The notes beneath the pieces were generated by a model. That model had not been told where the DNA came from. It ran no database searches and saw only the letters and a program-made list of their open reading frames with translations. From Hevea brasiliensis (Eukaryota; Streptophyta; Magnoliopsida; Malpighiales; Euphorbiaceae), in contig NC_079510.1 in NCBI RefSeq assembly GCF_030052815.1, positions 51,116,725 to 51,180,724 on the forward strand: DNA of 64,000 bases. Reading direction: 5' to 3'. Positions within the stretch are counted from its first letter, which is position 1; each line of letters begins with the position of its first letter. This document shows positions 23,024-34,093 of this stretch, in pieces. The position numbers and the translations under genes were made by a program.

Positions 23024-24220
23024 GTGCGGATCCGGCGGGTCACGATTCGAATCTGGCGATTACAGTGCAGTTCAGGATCCTCTTTGGCACCGTGTGCACA
23101 GTGTGGAAGAGGACATTCAGGACCTTGTTTGATGGGATCAGGAGTATGCTTCAGGTGTGGCCAACCCGGTCACTTTGCTAGAGAATGCCCCGTTTTCAGT
23201 GAGCCACATATGGGGTCACAGGGTTCTGTTGCAAATGTTCCTCGCCAGTTGTATCCGGGTACTTTCAACATGGCAGGCAGTCAGTTCAGTGGTCAACAGG
23301 GCCGAGGACAAGGGGGACGTGGAATTGGAGGCAGATCAGGAGGTAGAAATCAGTATCAAGGTTCTGCCACTCAGGGTAGGGGTCAAGCTCAGGTTTTCAC
23401 CCTGACCCACCAGGATGCTCAAGCTTCAAATGTAGTTGTGGCAGGTATTCTTCTGGTCTGTTCTTATGAGGCTCGTGTTTTAATAGATCCGGGTGCTACG
23501 CACTCATTTGTCTCCCCTGTGTTTGCCATGAGGTTGGGTAGAAACCCTACAACTTTAGAGTGCCCTTTGTCAGTAGCTACCCCACTTAGTGACAACATAG
23601 ATGTAGATATGGTTTTTCCGGGTAGCCCAGTGGTAGTGGATGGAAAGATCCTCCCAGCAGACTTGGTTCCTCTACCAGTAATGGATTTTGATGTAATCCT
23701 GGGGATGGATTGGTTGTCAACTCACTATGCCACTTTAGACTGCAGGAACAAAAAGGTGTATTTCCACATACCTGGTGTGGAAGAGTTTAGTTTTGATGGT
23801 GACAGGAGCATGGCTCCATATAATTTGGTGTCAGCAATTAGCGCTAGAAAAATGTTGAGGCGTGGATGCCAAGGGTATTTGGCATTGGTGAGAGATACAT
23901 CTGTAGAAGGTGTCAGCATGGAAAATGTTCCTGTTGTCAGAGAATTTATGGATGTCTTCCCAGAGGAGCTTCCAGGGTTGCCACCAGGAAGGGAAATAGA
24001 GTTTTGCATTGATGTTGTGCCGGGTACAAACCCCATATCGATGCCACCTTACAGGATTGCACCAGCAGAATTGAAAGAGCTGAAGGAGCAACTACAGGAG
24101 CTTTTGGACAAGGGTTTTATACGTCCGAGCACTTCACCTTGGGGTGCTCCTGTTCTATTTGTGAGAAAGAAGGATGGGTCATTGAGGTTGTGTATCGACT
24201 ACGCATACCGAACAAGGTGA
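23024..24220 (+). pseudogene. Gypsy CCHC knuckle, protease and RT start
   Basis: An open stretch of 398 codons. The CCHC knuckle [14 protein letters not shown] is at about 23147-23188. The pepsin-like protease has its active-site loop at 23486-23494, which reads D-P-G where the family has D-S-G, followed by ATHSFVS; the second protease loop is ILGMDWL near 23697. The RT N-terminus includes [20 protein letters not shown] and [12 protein letters not shown]. The frame is lost at about 24200, and the next ~130 bases hold several small disruptions before RT resumes. The D-P-G codon change could be real decay or an artefact, because the expected serine codon would form a CAG word. Confidence 0.85.
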
Positions 24221-24335
24221 TCGTGAAGAACAAGTATCCACTTCCTCGGATCGATGATCCGCTTTGATCGGCTCAAGGGGATAGATTCTTTTCCAAAATA
24301 GACTGCGATCGGCTACCATCAATTGAGAATCGGGA

Positions 24336-26042
24336 ATGAGGACGTGTCCAAAAGCGGCTTCGAGGACAAGATATGGTCATTATGAGTTCTTGGTGATGTC
24401 TTTTGGACTCACTAATGCACCAAAGACCTTCATGGACTTGATGAACAGGGTGTTCAAGCCATTTTTGGACCGTTTTGTCATCGTATTCATAGATGACATT
24501 TTGGTATACTCTCAGACCGAGGAAGAACACGTGTGGCACTTGAGGATGGTGTTGCAGACGTTGAGGGAGCACCAGCTATATGCCAAATTTTCAAAATGTG
24601 AATTTTGGCTAGAAAGCATCTTATTCTTGGGATACGTGGTTTCTAGTGACGGCATTCAAGTGGATCCCAAGAAAATTAAAGCTGTAACTGATTGGCTTAG
24701 GCCTACACCAGTCACTGAGGTGCGAAGTTTTCTGGGTTTAGCTGGCTACTATAGGCGTTTTGTACAAGATTTCTCCGGGATAGCAGCTCCCCTAACTAAG
24801 TTAACTCGGAAGAATGTTCCATTCATTTGGACAGATGACTGTGAGGTGAGTTTCCAGAAGCTTAAGGAGTGTCTAATCACTGCCCCTGTGTTGACACTAC
24901 CTGTGAGTGGTGAAGGATACACTGTGTATTGTGACGCCTCCAGAGTTGGCCTAGGGTGTGTTTTGATGCAGAATGGAAAGGTAGTGGCTTATGCTTCAAG
25001 GCAGCTGAAGAGGCATGAGCAGAACTACCCCACCCATGATTTGGAAATGGCGGCTATAGTCTTTGCACTAAAAATCTGGAGACACTACCTGTATGGTGAA
25101 GTGTGCGAGATATACACCGACCACAAGAGTTTGAAGTACATCTTCCAGCAGAGGGATTTAAACTTGAGACAGAGGAGATGGATTGAGCTTTTGAAAGACT
25201 ATGATTGCACCATCCAGTACCACCCTGGGAAGGCCAATGTTGTAGTAGATGCCTTGAGCAGAAAATCTTCTGGCAGTTTGGCGCACATTTCAGTAGAGAA
25301 GAGACCATTGATTCAGGAGGTACATGAGTTGATGGATCAAGGTTTAATCCTAGATCTTTCAGATGAGGGGGTATTGTTGGCTCACTTTTCAGTGAGGCCA
25401 GACTTGAGGGACAGAGTTAGAGTTTCCCAGCACAGAGACCAACAATTGATGAAGATTATAGAAAGAGTACACCAAGGTGAAGGTGGTGAGTTTGGATTTG
25501 CCAATGATGGCGCCCTAGTGCAGGGTTCTAGAATATGTGTGCCCGATGTGGATAACTTCAGGAATGAAATCATGCGAGAGGCACACTACACACTGTACAA
25601 TGTCCACCCAGGTTCCACCAAGATGTACCATGATGTGAAAGATAGCTATTGGTGGAATGGCATGAAGAGAGACATAGCAGACTTTGTGTCCAAGTGCTTA
25701 ACTTGTCAGAAGGTGAAGTTTGAACACCAGAGACCGTCAGGGAAGCTGCAAGAGCTCCCTATCCTAGAATGGAAGTGGGAAATGATTACTATGGATTTTG
25801 TGACTGGGTTGCCTCGTACCACGCGAGGATATGATTCGATATGGGTAATTGTAGACCGCTTGACCAAATCAGCTCACTTCTTACCTGTGAAGACTACATA
25901 TTCTGTGGCACAGTATGCCCGGTTCTACATTCGAGAAATAGTCAGATTGCATGGAGTTCCGGCTTCCATAATATCTCGAGAGGGCCCCGATTCACTTCTC
26001 GGTTTTGGAGAAAGTTGCAGGAGGCACTTGGCACCTGATTGA
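24336..26042 (+). pseudogene. Gypsy RT, RNase H and integrase N-part
   Basis: An open stretch of 568 codons. RT carries the catalytic FIDDILVYS (about 24487-24513). The thumb [20 protein letters not shown] follows. RNase H has [24 protein letters not shown] and VDALSR. The integrase has a zinc-binding H..H / CLTCQKVK segment at about 25580-25720 and the core start TMDFVTGLP (about 25790-25816). The frame is lost near 25975, where the second catalytic Asp of the integrase core should lie. The order RT, RNase H, integrase is diagnostic of Ty3/gypsy. Confidence 0.9.
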
Positions 26043-26811
26043 ACTTGATGCGGCTTTCCACCCTCAGACAGACGGACAGTTCGAAAGGACAATCCAAACA
26101 CTGGAAGACATGCTTCGCATGAGTGTCTTGGATTTTGGAGGTCAATGGGATGAGCAGCTAGCCTTGGTGGAGTTTGCTTACAACAACAGTTACCATTCCA
26201 GTATAGGGATGGCACCTTATGAGGCATTATATGGAAGAAAGTGTAGGTCTCCTCTGTGTTGGACAGAAATGGGGGAAGCGAAGGTGCATGATATAGACCT
26301 AGTGCAAGACACTTGAGGTAGTTCCTTTAATCGAGAACGATCAAAACGACTTTCGATGAGGCGTAAGAGTTATGCACCCGAAGGAGGGATGTGGAGTTTG
26401 CGGTGGGCGACTATGTATTCTGAAGGTTTCTCCAATGAAGGAGTCATGAGATTTGGAAAAAGGGCAAGTTGGCACCTCGGTATATCGGACCTTTTGAGGT
26501 TCTTGATAGAGTTGGAGCGATTGCCTCAGGTTGGAGCTACCACCCAACCTCTCTCACGTTCATCCGTGTTTCACATCTCCATGCTCAGAAATACATTCCC
26601 GATCCTTCTCATGTCTTTGCATGGATGTGATAGAGCTAAAGAGAACTTGACATTTGAGTAGCGACTGTAGCCATAGTGGACTACCAAGTGAGGCAGTGAG
26701 ATCAAAGCAGATCCCTATGGTTAAGGTTTTGTGGAGGAGTCGATCGGTGGAAGAGTGCACTGGAGTCGAGCGGGACATGCGTAGCAAGTACCCTTATCTG
26801 TTCAATGTATA
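26040..26811 (+). pseudogene. Gypsy integrase C-part and chromo-like tail
   Basis: From 26051 the frame reads FHPQTDGQFERTIQTLEDML (the integrase core with its catalytic Glu replaced or offset in this reading), then AYNNSYHSSIGMAPYEALYG and RKCRSPLCW, ending at 26316. After further shifts come FHISMLR (about 26568) and a final segment with VDYQVRQ, SKQIPMVKVLWRS and RSKYPYLFNV, ending about 26811. That ending matches the chromodomain-like C-terminus of plant chromoviruses. Several CGA-for-CAG changes lie at 26345-26365 and 26735-26775. Confidence 0.75.
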
Positions 26812-26874
26812 ATCATGTGTTTTATTCTTCCTTGTGTAAAATTCGAGGACAAATTTTCTGTAAGGGGGGAAGAA

Positions 26875-29501
26875 TGTAACACCCCAAAAATTTTAAATTT
26901 ATGAGCATTTTTGGTATTTTAATTTTATTTAAATTTTAGGAATTTTTTTGAGATTTTTCGGATTTTAAAAATCGGGTTCGATTTTCCGAAAATATAAACT
27001 TTGATGATTTTTAAAAATTAATTTAAAGACCACGTGGCAAAACTAAAAATATATTTGGAGTCTACGTATTTTTCTAAGTTTTCTGGAATTTTTTTGGAAT
27101 TTTTGGACCTCATTTTCGGTCCCGAGGCAGAGTAAAAATTCAAAATTTTGTATTTCGAATCGAACTGATAGAATCGAATCGGACCGGATCGGACCGGTCG
27201 AATCGGACCGGCTCCCTTTCCTTTTTTCTTCCCCGCGCGCGTCGTTCCCTCTCCCCTTCTCTCTCTCTTTTCTCTCTCCTACCTCCCCTGCCGCCACCTC
27301 CCCTGCCACCCGGTAGGCCGCGCGCCACCCACCTCCCGGCCCGGTGGCCACGCCGAACGGCCGAAAAACGCGCGCGATCTCCCTCCCTCGCGCGCGCGTC
27401 GTTTCGGCTTCTCCGGCCAAAATCCGGCCGATCCGGCCACCAATTGGACCAGGTCTTGTGTCTAAAATCATCTACTCGGCGAGAGCTTTCCATAGACACC
27501 AAGAACGCCGAAATCCATCGAGCGGTTTGTCCGATTTTTGCTCGGGAAGATTTTAGCCCATTTCGACTTTTGGGCTAGATTTCTCGAAAACCGTGAATCC
27601 CACGAGAAAACCAAGGCTACCAGCGCGCTCCACTCGTCGAGAGCTTTGCGGCAACATAAATTTTAAATTTTTCCGACAACGTTTTTCGGTGGGTCCCACG
27701 GAACTTCGCAGTGTTTTTCCGAGTATTTAATGAGCTTAGAAAATTCTGAAAAATTTATGTACTAACCCCCGTGTTATGGGCTTCGTGTAGGTATCCTCGA
27801 TTCGCGGAAATTCGATAGTTGACCGGGTCTGCGAAATTCCAGCCAGACAAACCCGTTACCGGAAAAGTCTCCGAAGTGGACCGAGGTTTTGGCTAGCCCC
27901 CTATTGTCAGACGTCCCGACCGCGTTCCCGAAGTCGGAATTGGCAAAGGTAAATCCGAACCTTGTTTTTTCGTAATTTTCTAGTGCTTAAATAGGATTAA
28001 AAATCCATAAAATATTCGTGGTAGCTTAGAAAATTATGATTCTTTTTGAAATAGCCTAGTAATATTGCTAAGGACCGCGGGGCAAAGTTTTAGAATTTTT
28101 AGAGCTTATTTGGGCAGTTTTTGCAAAAATGGTCAATTATAGGGACTAAATTGAAATTTTACATGTTGTGATGGATGATTGAATTGGTGGGCCCAGGAGG
28201 GGCTGTGTGATATGATTGAACTGTGGATATATGGATTGTGAGTATAGAAGTGTGTTTTGATCCATTTTGCAGGTTGGGTAGGTCCTAGGTATAGGGGAGA
28301 CTCTGCCGGATTTTCGGCACGACTTAGGACGTATTGGTCTTTTTCTTTGTTTGTACTGAGTCAAATTTATTAAATGATTGTAATAAAATTTTCAGGTGAG
28401 CCGGGACAGCCTTCTTCCTCCGCCCAGCCGCCACAGTGATTGTCGTCAAGTCTGTGAGTAAAATATTAATTTTAATTGTAATTTCGATATTATTATATGT
28501 TCAACATGCCCATGCATCACTTATATGCATATATTTATGTAGTTAAACTCTAGGCACGATTTATGATGCATTGATAAATGTTAAAGTGCCATGATGTTGT
28601 TGTGGTAATTTGGAGCAGTGTGCGTGCGTTGGCGTGCGTGTGATGTGGTGTGGACTATGGATAGGACGGGTAGTCACGGCTTGAGTTCTTCGCTGGGACC
28701 CGATCCTTCGAGGGGTAGTCACGGCTTGAGTTCTTCGCTGGGACCCTCGATTTGGTTTATTAAGCGAAAGTCCGGCTTGAGTTCTTCGCTGGCACCAGGT
28801 TGGATTTAAGAGAGCTGTATAGGGGATCAGCTCCCATATGCTATGATTGATGCGACAGGGTGCGTGAATGCTCCAAATTACATTTTTGATGTTATGATGT
28901 GAAAATGATGTTGATGTTGCATTTCACTCTACAGGGTGCATTAGTTTTAGATAGTTATAGAGATTATGGTTAAAATTGATATTTTACTCTCTGAGTCGAA
29001 CGCTCACTCCTGTTCAATATTTTTTCAGGCTACAGGAGGATTTTATTGTGGTTAACCTGCTTTTCTCCTTCGCAGGTTGTTTATCAATATTTGCGTAATT
29101 TTATTTACTCTTAGAATTTTCGCATGTGTTAGAAGTATTTATTTGATTATGGTCTGTAATATTATTATCATGTTGGACCTGTAAACGTATAATGATATGC
29201 ATGTTTGATGGATTGGATGAGGGAGCTGAGCTCCCATTTATTTTTATGAGGATATGAGTATGTGGAGGGTGAGCTGAGCTCCCCAATTGAGTATTTATTA
29301 TGTTTATAGGTCGGGTGAGTCGAAAACTCCCCGTTAGAAAGTCCATTTTATGGCCGGACTCTGTCCGTTTGTTTTCTTGATATTGGGCCCAAATGGGCCT
29401 TAGAGTTGGGTTAATGAACAGTTAGGCTTACTACGGGTCTCGGGGGCTTTAGGCTGGCCCAGGTCCTAGTGCCGGTCCGGCCCATAGGTTGGGTCGTGAC
29501 A
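26875..29501 (+). repeat. 3' LTR of the gypsy element
   Basis: About 2627 bp, nearly identical to the 5' LTR. Small indels lie in the CTC- and CGCG-rich block (27170-27400). It ends GGGTCGTGACA, followed by the GTGGT duplication. Confidence 0.93.
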
Positions 29502-29506
29502 GTGGT

Positions 29507-29562
29507 GCTACAAGATAGAACAAGATTGCTAGATTATGGTTCATGAAGGCTCTGAAATCAGT
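29507..29562 (+). pseudogene. UBL copy B, module 1, 3' half
   Basis: Reading across the gypsy insertion, VHFRGVV continues as LQDRTRLLDYG and then, after a one-base shift, VHEGSEISLIRV. This matches the ubiquitin L.DgrtL.DYni..gs.l.lv.r segment. The shift gives an early TGA. It confirms that the gypsy element split one UBL module. Confidence 0.7.
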
Positions 29563-29657
29563 CTCATTCGGGTACGTGGGTGCTTCTTAATCGTGATAAA
29601 ACTTTAATTAAACCATGACCATAAATAACATAATTAAGTTGCTTTGCTGTGTGTCTG

Positions 29658-30084
29658 CAGTACTTGGACATCACACTAAAATATGAAGGCCTAGGAGGAT
29701 TGCAATGGCTGATCAGTGGACTAACCACGGTTCGGTTCCTCAAAGCCCAAATTTTGGATTTTTTCTGGTGTTGCAATAAATGATCAAGTAATGATTTTTA
29801 ATGAGCAGGTGCTGCAAGATAAAGCAAATGTGGGATATTATCCTGACGCTGAAATTATTGTAGTTAAGAGGTATACTGTCTGGATTCAAGGACTTTATCA
29901 GTGTATTGTTCATCGCTATAGGCTTGTGGGATCTTTGTAGCAGATTCTTCATATGCAATATGGCCTTGATATGACAAATTTGGCACTTAAAAAACCGGAT
30001 AGTGATTTTTTGTTGAATGATAGTGCTCCCCCGTTGTTAGCTAAAGCAAATGCTAATGATGAAATTCTCATTCCATTTGAGTAA
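29658..30084 (+). pseudogene. UBL copy B, module 2
   Basis: After a possible acceptor (GTGTCTGCAG near 29660), shifted frames give TVRFLKAQIL, then SGVAINDQVMIFNEQVLQDK and PDAEIIVVKR. This is a near-complete ubiquitin-like domain in the order helix, GV..ndQ..if, L.D, sei.vvk. A TAG stops it at 29938-29940, although the same frame is open again to 30084. Two frame changes before SGVAIN indicate decay. Confidence 0.65.
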
Positions 30085-30699
30085 TCTTAGCAATAGTTAA
30101 GTGGGCGAAATAATAGTTTGTAAATCTGAATTATTAGTTTAACAGATTGTATTATTAATTAAACAGTTATGGTTAATTTACCACCCCTAATTGTTAATTT
30201 TTGAATCCAATACTGGATAAAAGGCTTTGAGCGGGCCAGTGGGTCATTTTCTTGATAGCTGTACGTAGCTGCTTCATGGAATTGATGCTTCTAAGGACAC
30301 AATCTTATCGGTTTTCATGTGGATTATATGATAGCATATGTTGCAGGGAACAAATATGGGTGGTATTACTGAAGAATTTAATTAGCAGCCGATTGATCAC
30401 ATCTTTTCTACCAGACCAAAAGTAACATTCAAATTATACTGAAGCTATCATTCCCAGTCCATGATCACACAACTTAAAAAGCTTGTAACAGATGTTCTCC
30501 GCATATAGTAGTTCAGAATCTGATTAATTTGTGTACTTAGAGCCCACAAGGTAATGTTAACTTCCATTTAATTACTTGCAATTGTATGAATATTCTACTC
30601 AAAATTTATATATATCTCATAGTAAATATATATCAGTTTGTCTATGTATACATTTTTTTAATTCCTAGCTAATGAATTGTTGTTGCTTGGCAGATCATC
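30085..30699. other. No gene seen between UBL modules 2 and 3
   Basis: AT-rich, intron-like sequence. A T-rich tract and CTTGGCAG (30687-30694) form a plausible splice acceptor in front of module 3. Confidence 0.4.
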
Positions 30700-30924
30700 A
30701 TGTTGGTCTGGATTCGTTACGATTACAGATATCCTGTGATTCTTCCGAAGGATCCAAATATTTATGACATCAATTTGGAGATCAGGGACCTGATTAATGT
30801 TGCAGTGGAGGATCAAGAGCTATTCTTTAATGGGAAGCATCTGCAAGATGAAGTTAAAGCTGAAGATCATCGAATTCAACCTTATAATGAGATCATTTCT
30901 CCATGTGGTTTGTACTCCACATAA
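30700..30924 (+). CDS. Ubiquitin-like module 3, intact 74-codon frame
   Basis: The frame MLVWIRYDYRYPVILPKDPN, INLEIRDLINVAVEDQELFF, NGKHLQDEVKAEDHRIQPYN has the ubiquitin fold order: two strands, a helix, a Q.LfFnGk.L.De strand-loop, and a D..I strand. There is no C-terminal Gly-Gly, so it could not be conjugated like ubiquitin. The ATG is six bases after a possible acceptor, so this may be an internal exon rather than a gene. It lies between decayed modules of copy B. An intact frame inside a decaying array may be chance survival. Function is not known; UBL domains generally bind ubiquitin receptors. Confidence 0.5.
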   Translation: MLVWIRYDYRYPVILPKDPNIYDINLEIRDLINVAVEDQELFFNGKHLQDEVKAEDHRIQPYNEIISPCGLYST

Positions 30925-31009
30925 TGCGCTTCAATTATTAACACTGCAGATATGCTTAATTAGCAATCATGATTGACTACAATTATATGAGAGACATCAT
31001 AAGAATTTA

Positions 31010-31091
31010 AGATGATGCAAATATCTTGGAAATCAAGTACAGACTTGAGGAGTTGATTGGGGTCCCAAAAGAGAATCTGGTGTTGTTTTTC
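31010..31091 (+). pseudogene. UBL copy B, module 4, interrupted by the copia element
   Basis: The frame DDANILEIKYRLEELIGVPK followed by ENLVLFF is a UBL helix plus the following strand. It ends exactly where the copia LTR starts (TGTTGATCCC at 31092). The sequence after the element at 50272 would be its continuation. Confidence 0.6.
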
Positions 31092-31583
31092 TGTTGATCC
31101 CTTGTAGCTCAAAATTAGCATTGATTTTGATGATAACAAAACTCAAATAGAATCTATCTAATCCAACTTTAAAGTAATGTGTAGATTCTTTCTCTTATTC
31201 ACAAAGAATCTTTAAAATTACATCTAAGGAGGAAGAATACTTAAAGGTATCTCAAGACAAATTCAAGATGAGAAATGATAAGATTATGTAAGCCAAGATT
31301 CAAGGTAAAGGTATGAAAGACATAGAGATAAAAATTGAGTCTTAAGACTTATGTGAAAAGAACAGATGAAAGTTTAGTCTAATGGAGCTCAAAATTAAAT
31401 TTTCTTTTAAAAATTTTCTCTCATCATGACCTTGGATATTACTATTGGAAAATATTTTTTCTTAAGGTCTAAATCAGATTTTTTAAAATATTAAAAGTTG
31501 AGACATGCAGCTGTTGTATTAGTTTGCTAACTTGTTTGCTAAAACATTAGTTTGCCAATGAGTTTGTTAAAACATTAGTTTAC
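31092..31583 (+). repeat. Copia 5' LTR, part 1
   Basis: It matches 48862-49354 of the 3' LTR by eye. It is interrupted at TTAGTTTAC by the nested element, whose target duplication is TTTAC (31579-31583 and 40855-40859). Confidence 0.9.
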
Positions 31584-34093
31584 TGTCACGACCCAACCTA
31601 TGGGCCGGACCGGCACTAGGACCTGGGCCAGCTTAAAGCCCCCGAGGCCCGTAGTAAGCCTAACTATTCCTCAAATCCATAACCAGGCCCACAATTTAGA
31701 CCCAATATGCATATAAGATAATTTAAATTAAACTGTTATAATTTCATTTTGGGCCAACTTAGCCCAGAACTTTTCAGAAAACTAAAATCAGGGGAGCCCA
31801 GCTCAACCCTGTTACCTCATTTACAAAATGTTTAAATACCATACAAATCTTCATTTATAAATCTCAAAAATTTAAATTAACACAATTTATTACTAACACA
31901 TGCGGAGTTCTAGATTTCAAATTTTGAAAAATAAATAAACAATTAAATAACCGACGTTAAACCTGCAAGGAAGAAAACAGGTTGCTCTGTAAAAGAACTC
32001 CTCCTGTAGCCTGGAAAAATAGATGAACAGGAGTGAGCGTTCAACTCAGAGAGTAAAATATCAATTTTAACCATAATCTCTATAACTATCTAAAACTAAT
32101 GCACCCTGTAGAGTGAAATGCAACATCAGCAATAATTTCGCATCATAACAGCAAAAAGGTAATTTGGAGCACTCACACACCCAGTAATATCAATCATAAT
32201 ATATGGGAGCTGATCCCCTATACAGCTCTCTTAAATCCAACCTGGTGCCAGCGAAGAACTCAGCTCAGACTTCCACTTAATAACCAAATCAGGGTCCCAG
32301 CGAAGAACTCAAGCCGTGTCTACCCCGAAGGACCGGGTCCCAGCGAAGATCTCAAGCCGTGTCTACCCATCCTATCCATAGTCCACACCACATCAGACGC
32401 ACGCACACTGCTCCAAATTACCACAACAACATCCATAGCACTTAACAGTTATAAATGCAACATAAAACGTGCCTAGAGTTTAACTACATAGATATTTACA
32501 TATAAGTGATGCATGGGCATGCTTGAACATATAATAATATCGAAATTACAATTAAAATTAATATTTTACTCACAGTACACCGATGACTATTGTGGCTGCT
32601 GAATGCAGAAAAATAGCTGACCTCGATCACCTAATAATTAAATTATAAATTTTATTAGTACTAAGTTAAGATAAAACTCTAAAGAGGCAATAGAAAGCCT
32701 AATTCATGCCGAAAATCTGGCAGAGTTTCCCCTATACCTGGGACCTACCCAACTTGCAAAAAGGCTCAAATAACACTTCTAAATTCTCAATTTCCACAAC
32801 CACATCTCATCAATATCACATGGCCCCTCCTGGGCCCTCCAAATAAGATAATACTCAAAATCTTAAAAATTACGTTTTAGTCCCTATAATTGACATTTTT
32901 CAAAAATTCACTCAAACAAGCTCTAAAAATTCTAAAATTTTGCCCCGCGGTCCTTAATAATATTATAAGGCTATTGCAAAATGAATTATAATTTTTTAAT
33001 CGCCCATGAATATTTTATTCAAGAATTTTACTCGATTCTATAAGTTTCCAACATCTAAAATATTCTTAATTTAACCTAATTAAATATTCACATATTTAAA
33101 CCTCCATCCTCAAGCTTCAACCAATTATATAAAATTTAATTATCTTAATTTCAAATAATCTTATATGCCCATATGCTAAAAATCTAACTAAATTCCATCT
33201 ATATTTTTCAAAAATATTCTACAATCACTCAAAAATTCAACAAACACCATAGAATATCTCCAAATAATTTTACTTTCATCATATATTTTTCTTAGAATTT
33301 TTCCCTAATTTTTCCTGTTTAAGAAACACTGTATTTATGCTCCACAGACAGAGAAATAGTAAAAATTGTCTTACCCGAAGTTTATCTGTGTCTCAAAAAT
33401 TCCAAAAATTTATAAGGAAGCCTCTGGAAGTTGAATTATCTCCATAGCCCATCGGAGCCACCGCCGGAACCACCGCGCACGGTGGCCGGCCGTCGGTCGC
33501 CGGCGACATTTGCCGGATCTGATCGTACCACCATATTCCTCTCCTCTTCCTCAGTCCATAGGTGGTCTCAGATCGTCGATCCAACGGTCGGATCGTCGTA
33601 GATCTGACGAAAAAGCTTGAAAAACCCGAAACTTCTCTCCTCCATATCTCACTCATCCGACCTCCATTTGCTGCAAAATTGATATCAAAAGAAAGCTCTC
33701 GGAACAAGTTTTGTAAGCCACCTGAATCACCTCGATCAGACGTCGGATGAAGCCGAAATCGCGCCGGAAAGCCGCTACCCACTGTGCACGCGTTTTCTCT
33801 CTCCTCTCCTTCTCTTGCCGCCGTTTCTGGTGTCTGGCCGTTGCCGGAGGGTCGCCGGCCGGGTGGGAAGCTGCTTGCGAGGTCGCCGACCGGTCACCGG
33901 AGAAAGAAAGAAGAAGAAGAGAGGGAAGGAGAGGGAAAGAAGAGAAATGGGAGGGGGGGGGGTCCTCCTCCCGTTTTTCTTTTGAATTTTTTTTTTTTTA
34001 TAATAAAAAGTTCGCTGTGTGACAGTGGAAATCCACTGTCACACGCCAAAGTCAATTCAAATTTTTTATTTTTTTTTTTTTGCGGTTGTTACA
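31584..34093 (-). repeat. LTR of the nested element, left (3') copy
   Basis: About 2510 bp. It includes the CAGCGAAGA(A/T)CTCAAGCCGTG modules near 32250-32370, which are the reverse complement of the gypsy LTR modules. A GC-rich block at 33450-33960 produces spurious ORFs. Confidence 0.9.

Larger units (their letters stand above)
19248..29501 (+). mobile_element. Ty3/gypsy LTR retrotransposon, near full length
   Basis: A 10,254-bp element with LTRs 19248-21883 and 26875-29501 (TGTAACACC to GGTCGTGACA) and a perfect GTGGT duplication. The PBS TGGTATCAGAGC is at 21888-21899 (initiator tRNA-Met) and the polypurine tract AAGGGGGGAAGAA is at 26862-26874. The interior runs gag, CCHC knuckle, protease, RT, RNase H, integrase, then a C-terminal segment ending VLWRSRSVEECTW, the ending typical of chromodomain-bearing (Tekay/Del-like) chromoviruses. 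Clade placement is inference. Coding is broken by several one- or two-base shifts, many at CAG/CTG words. The LTRs are nearly identical, so the insertion is young. Confidence 0.93.
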
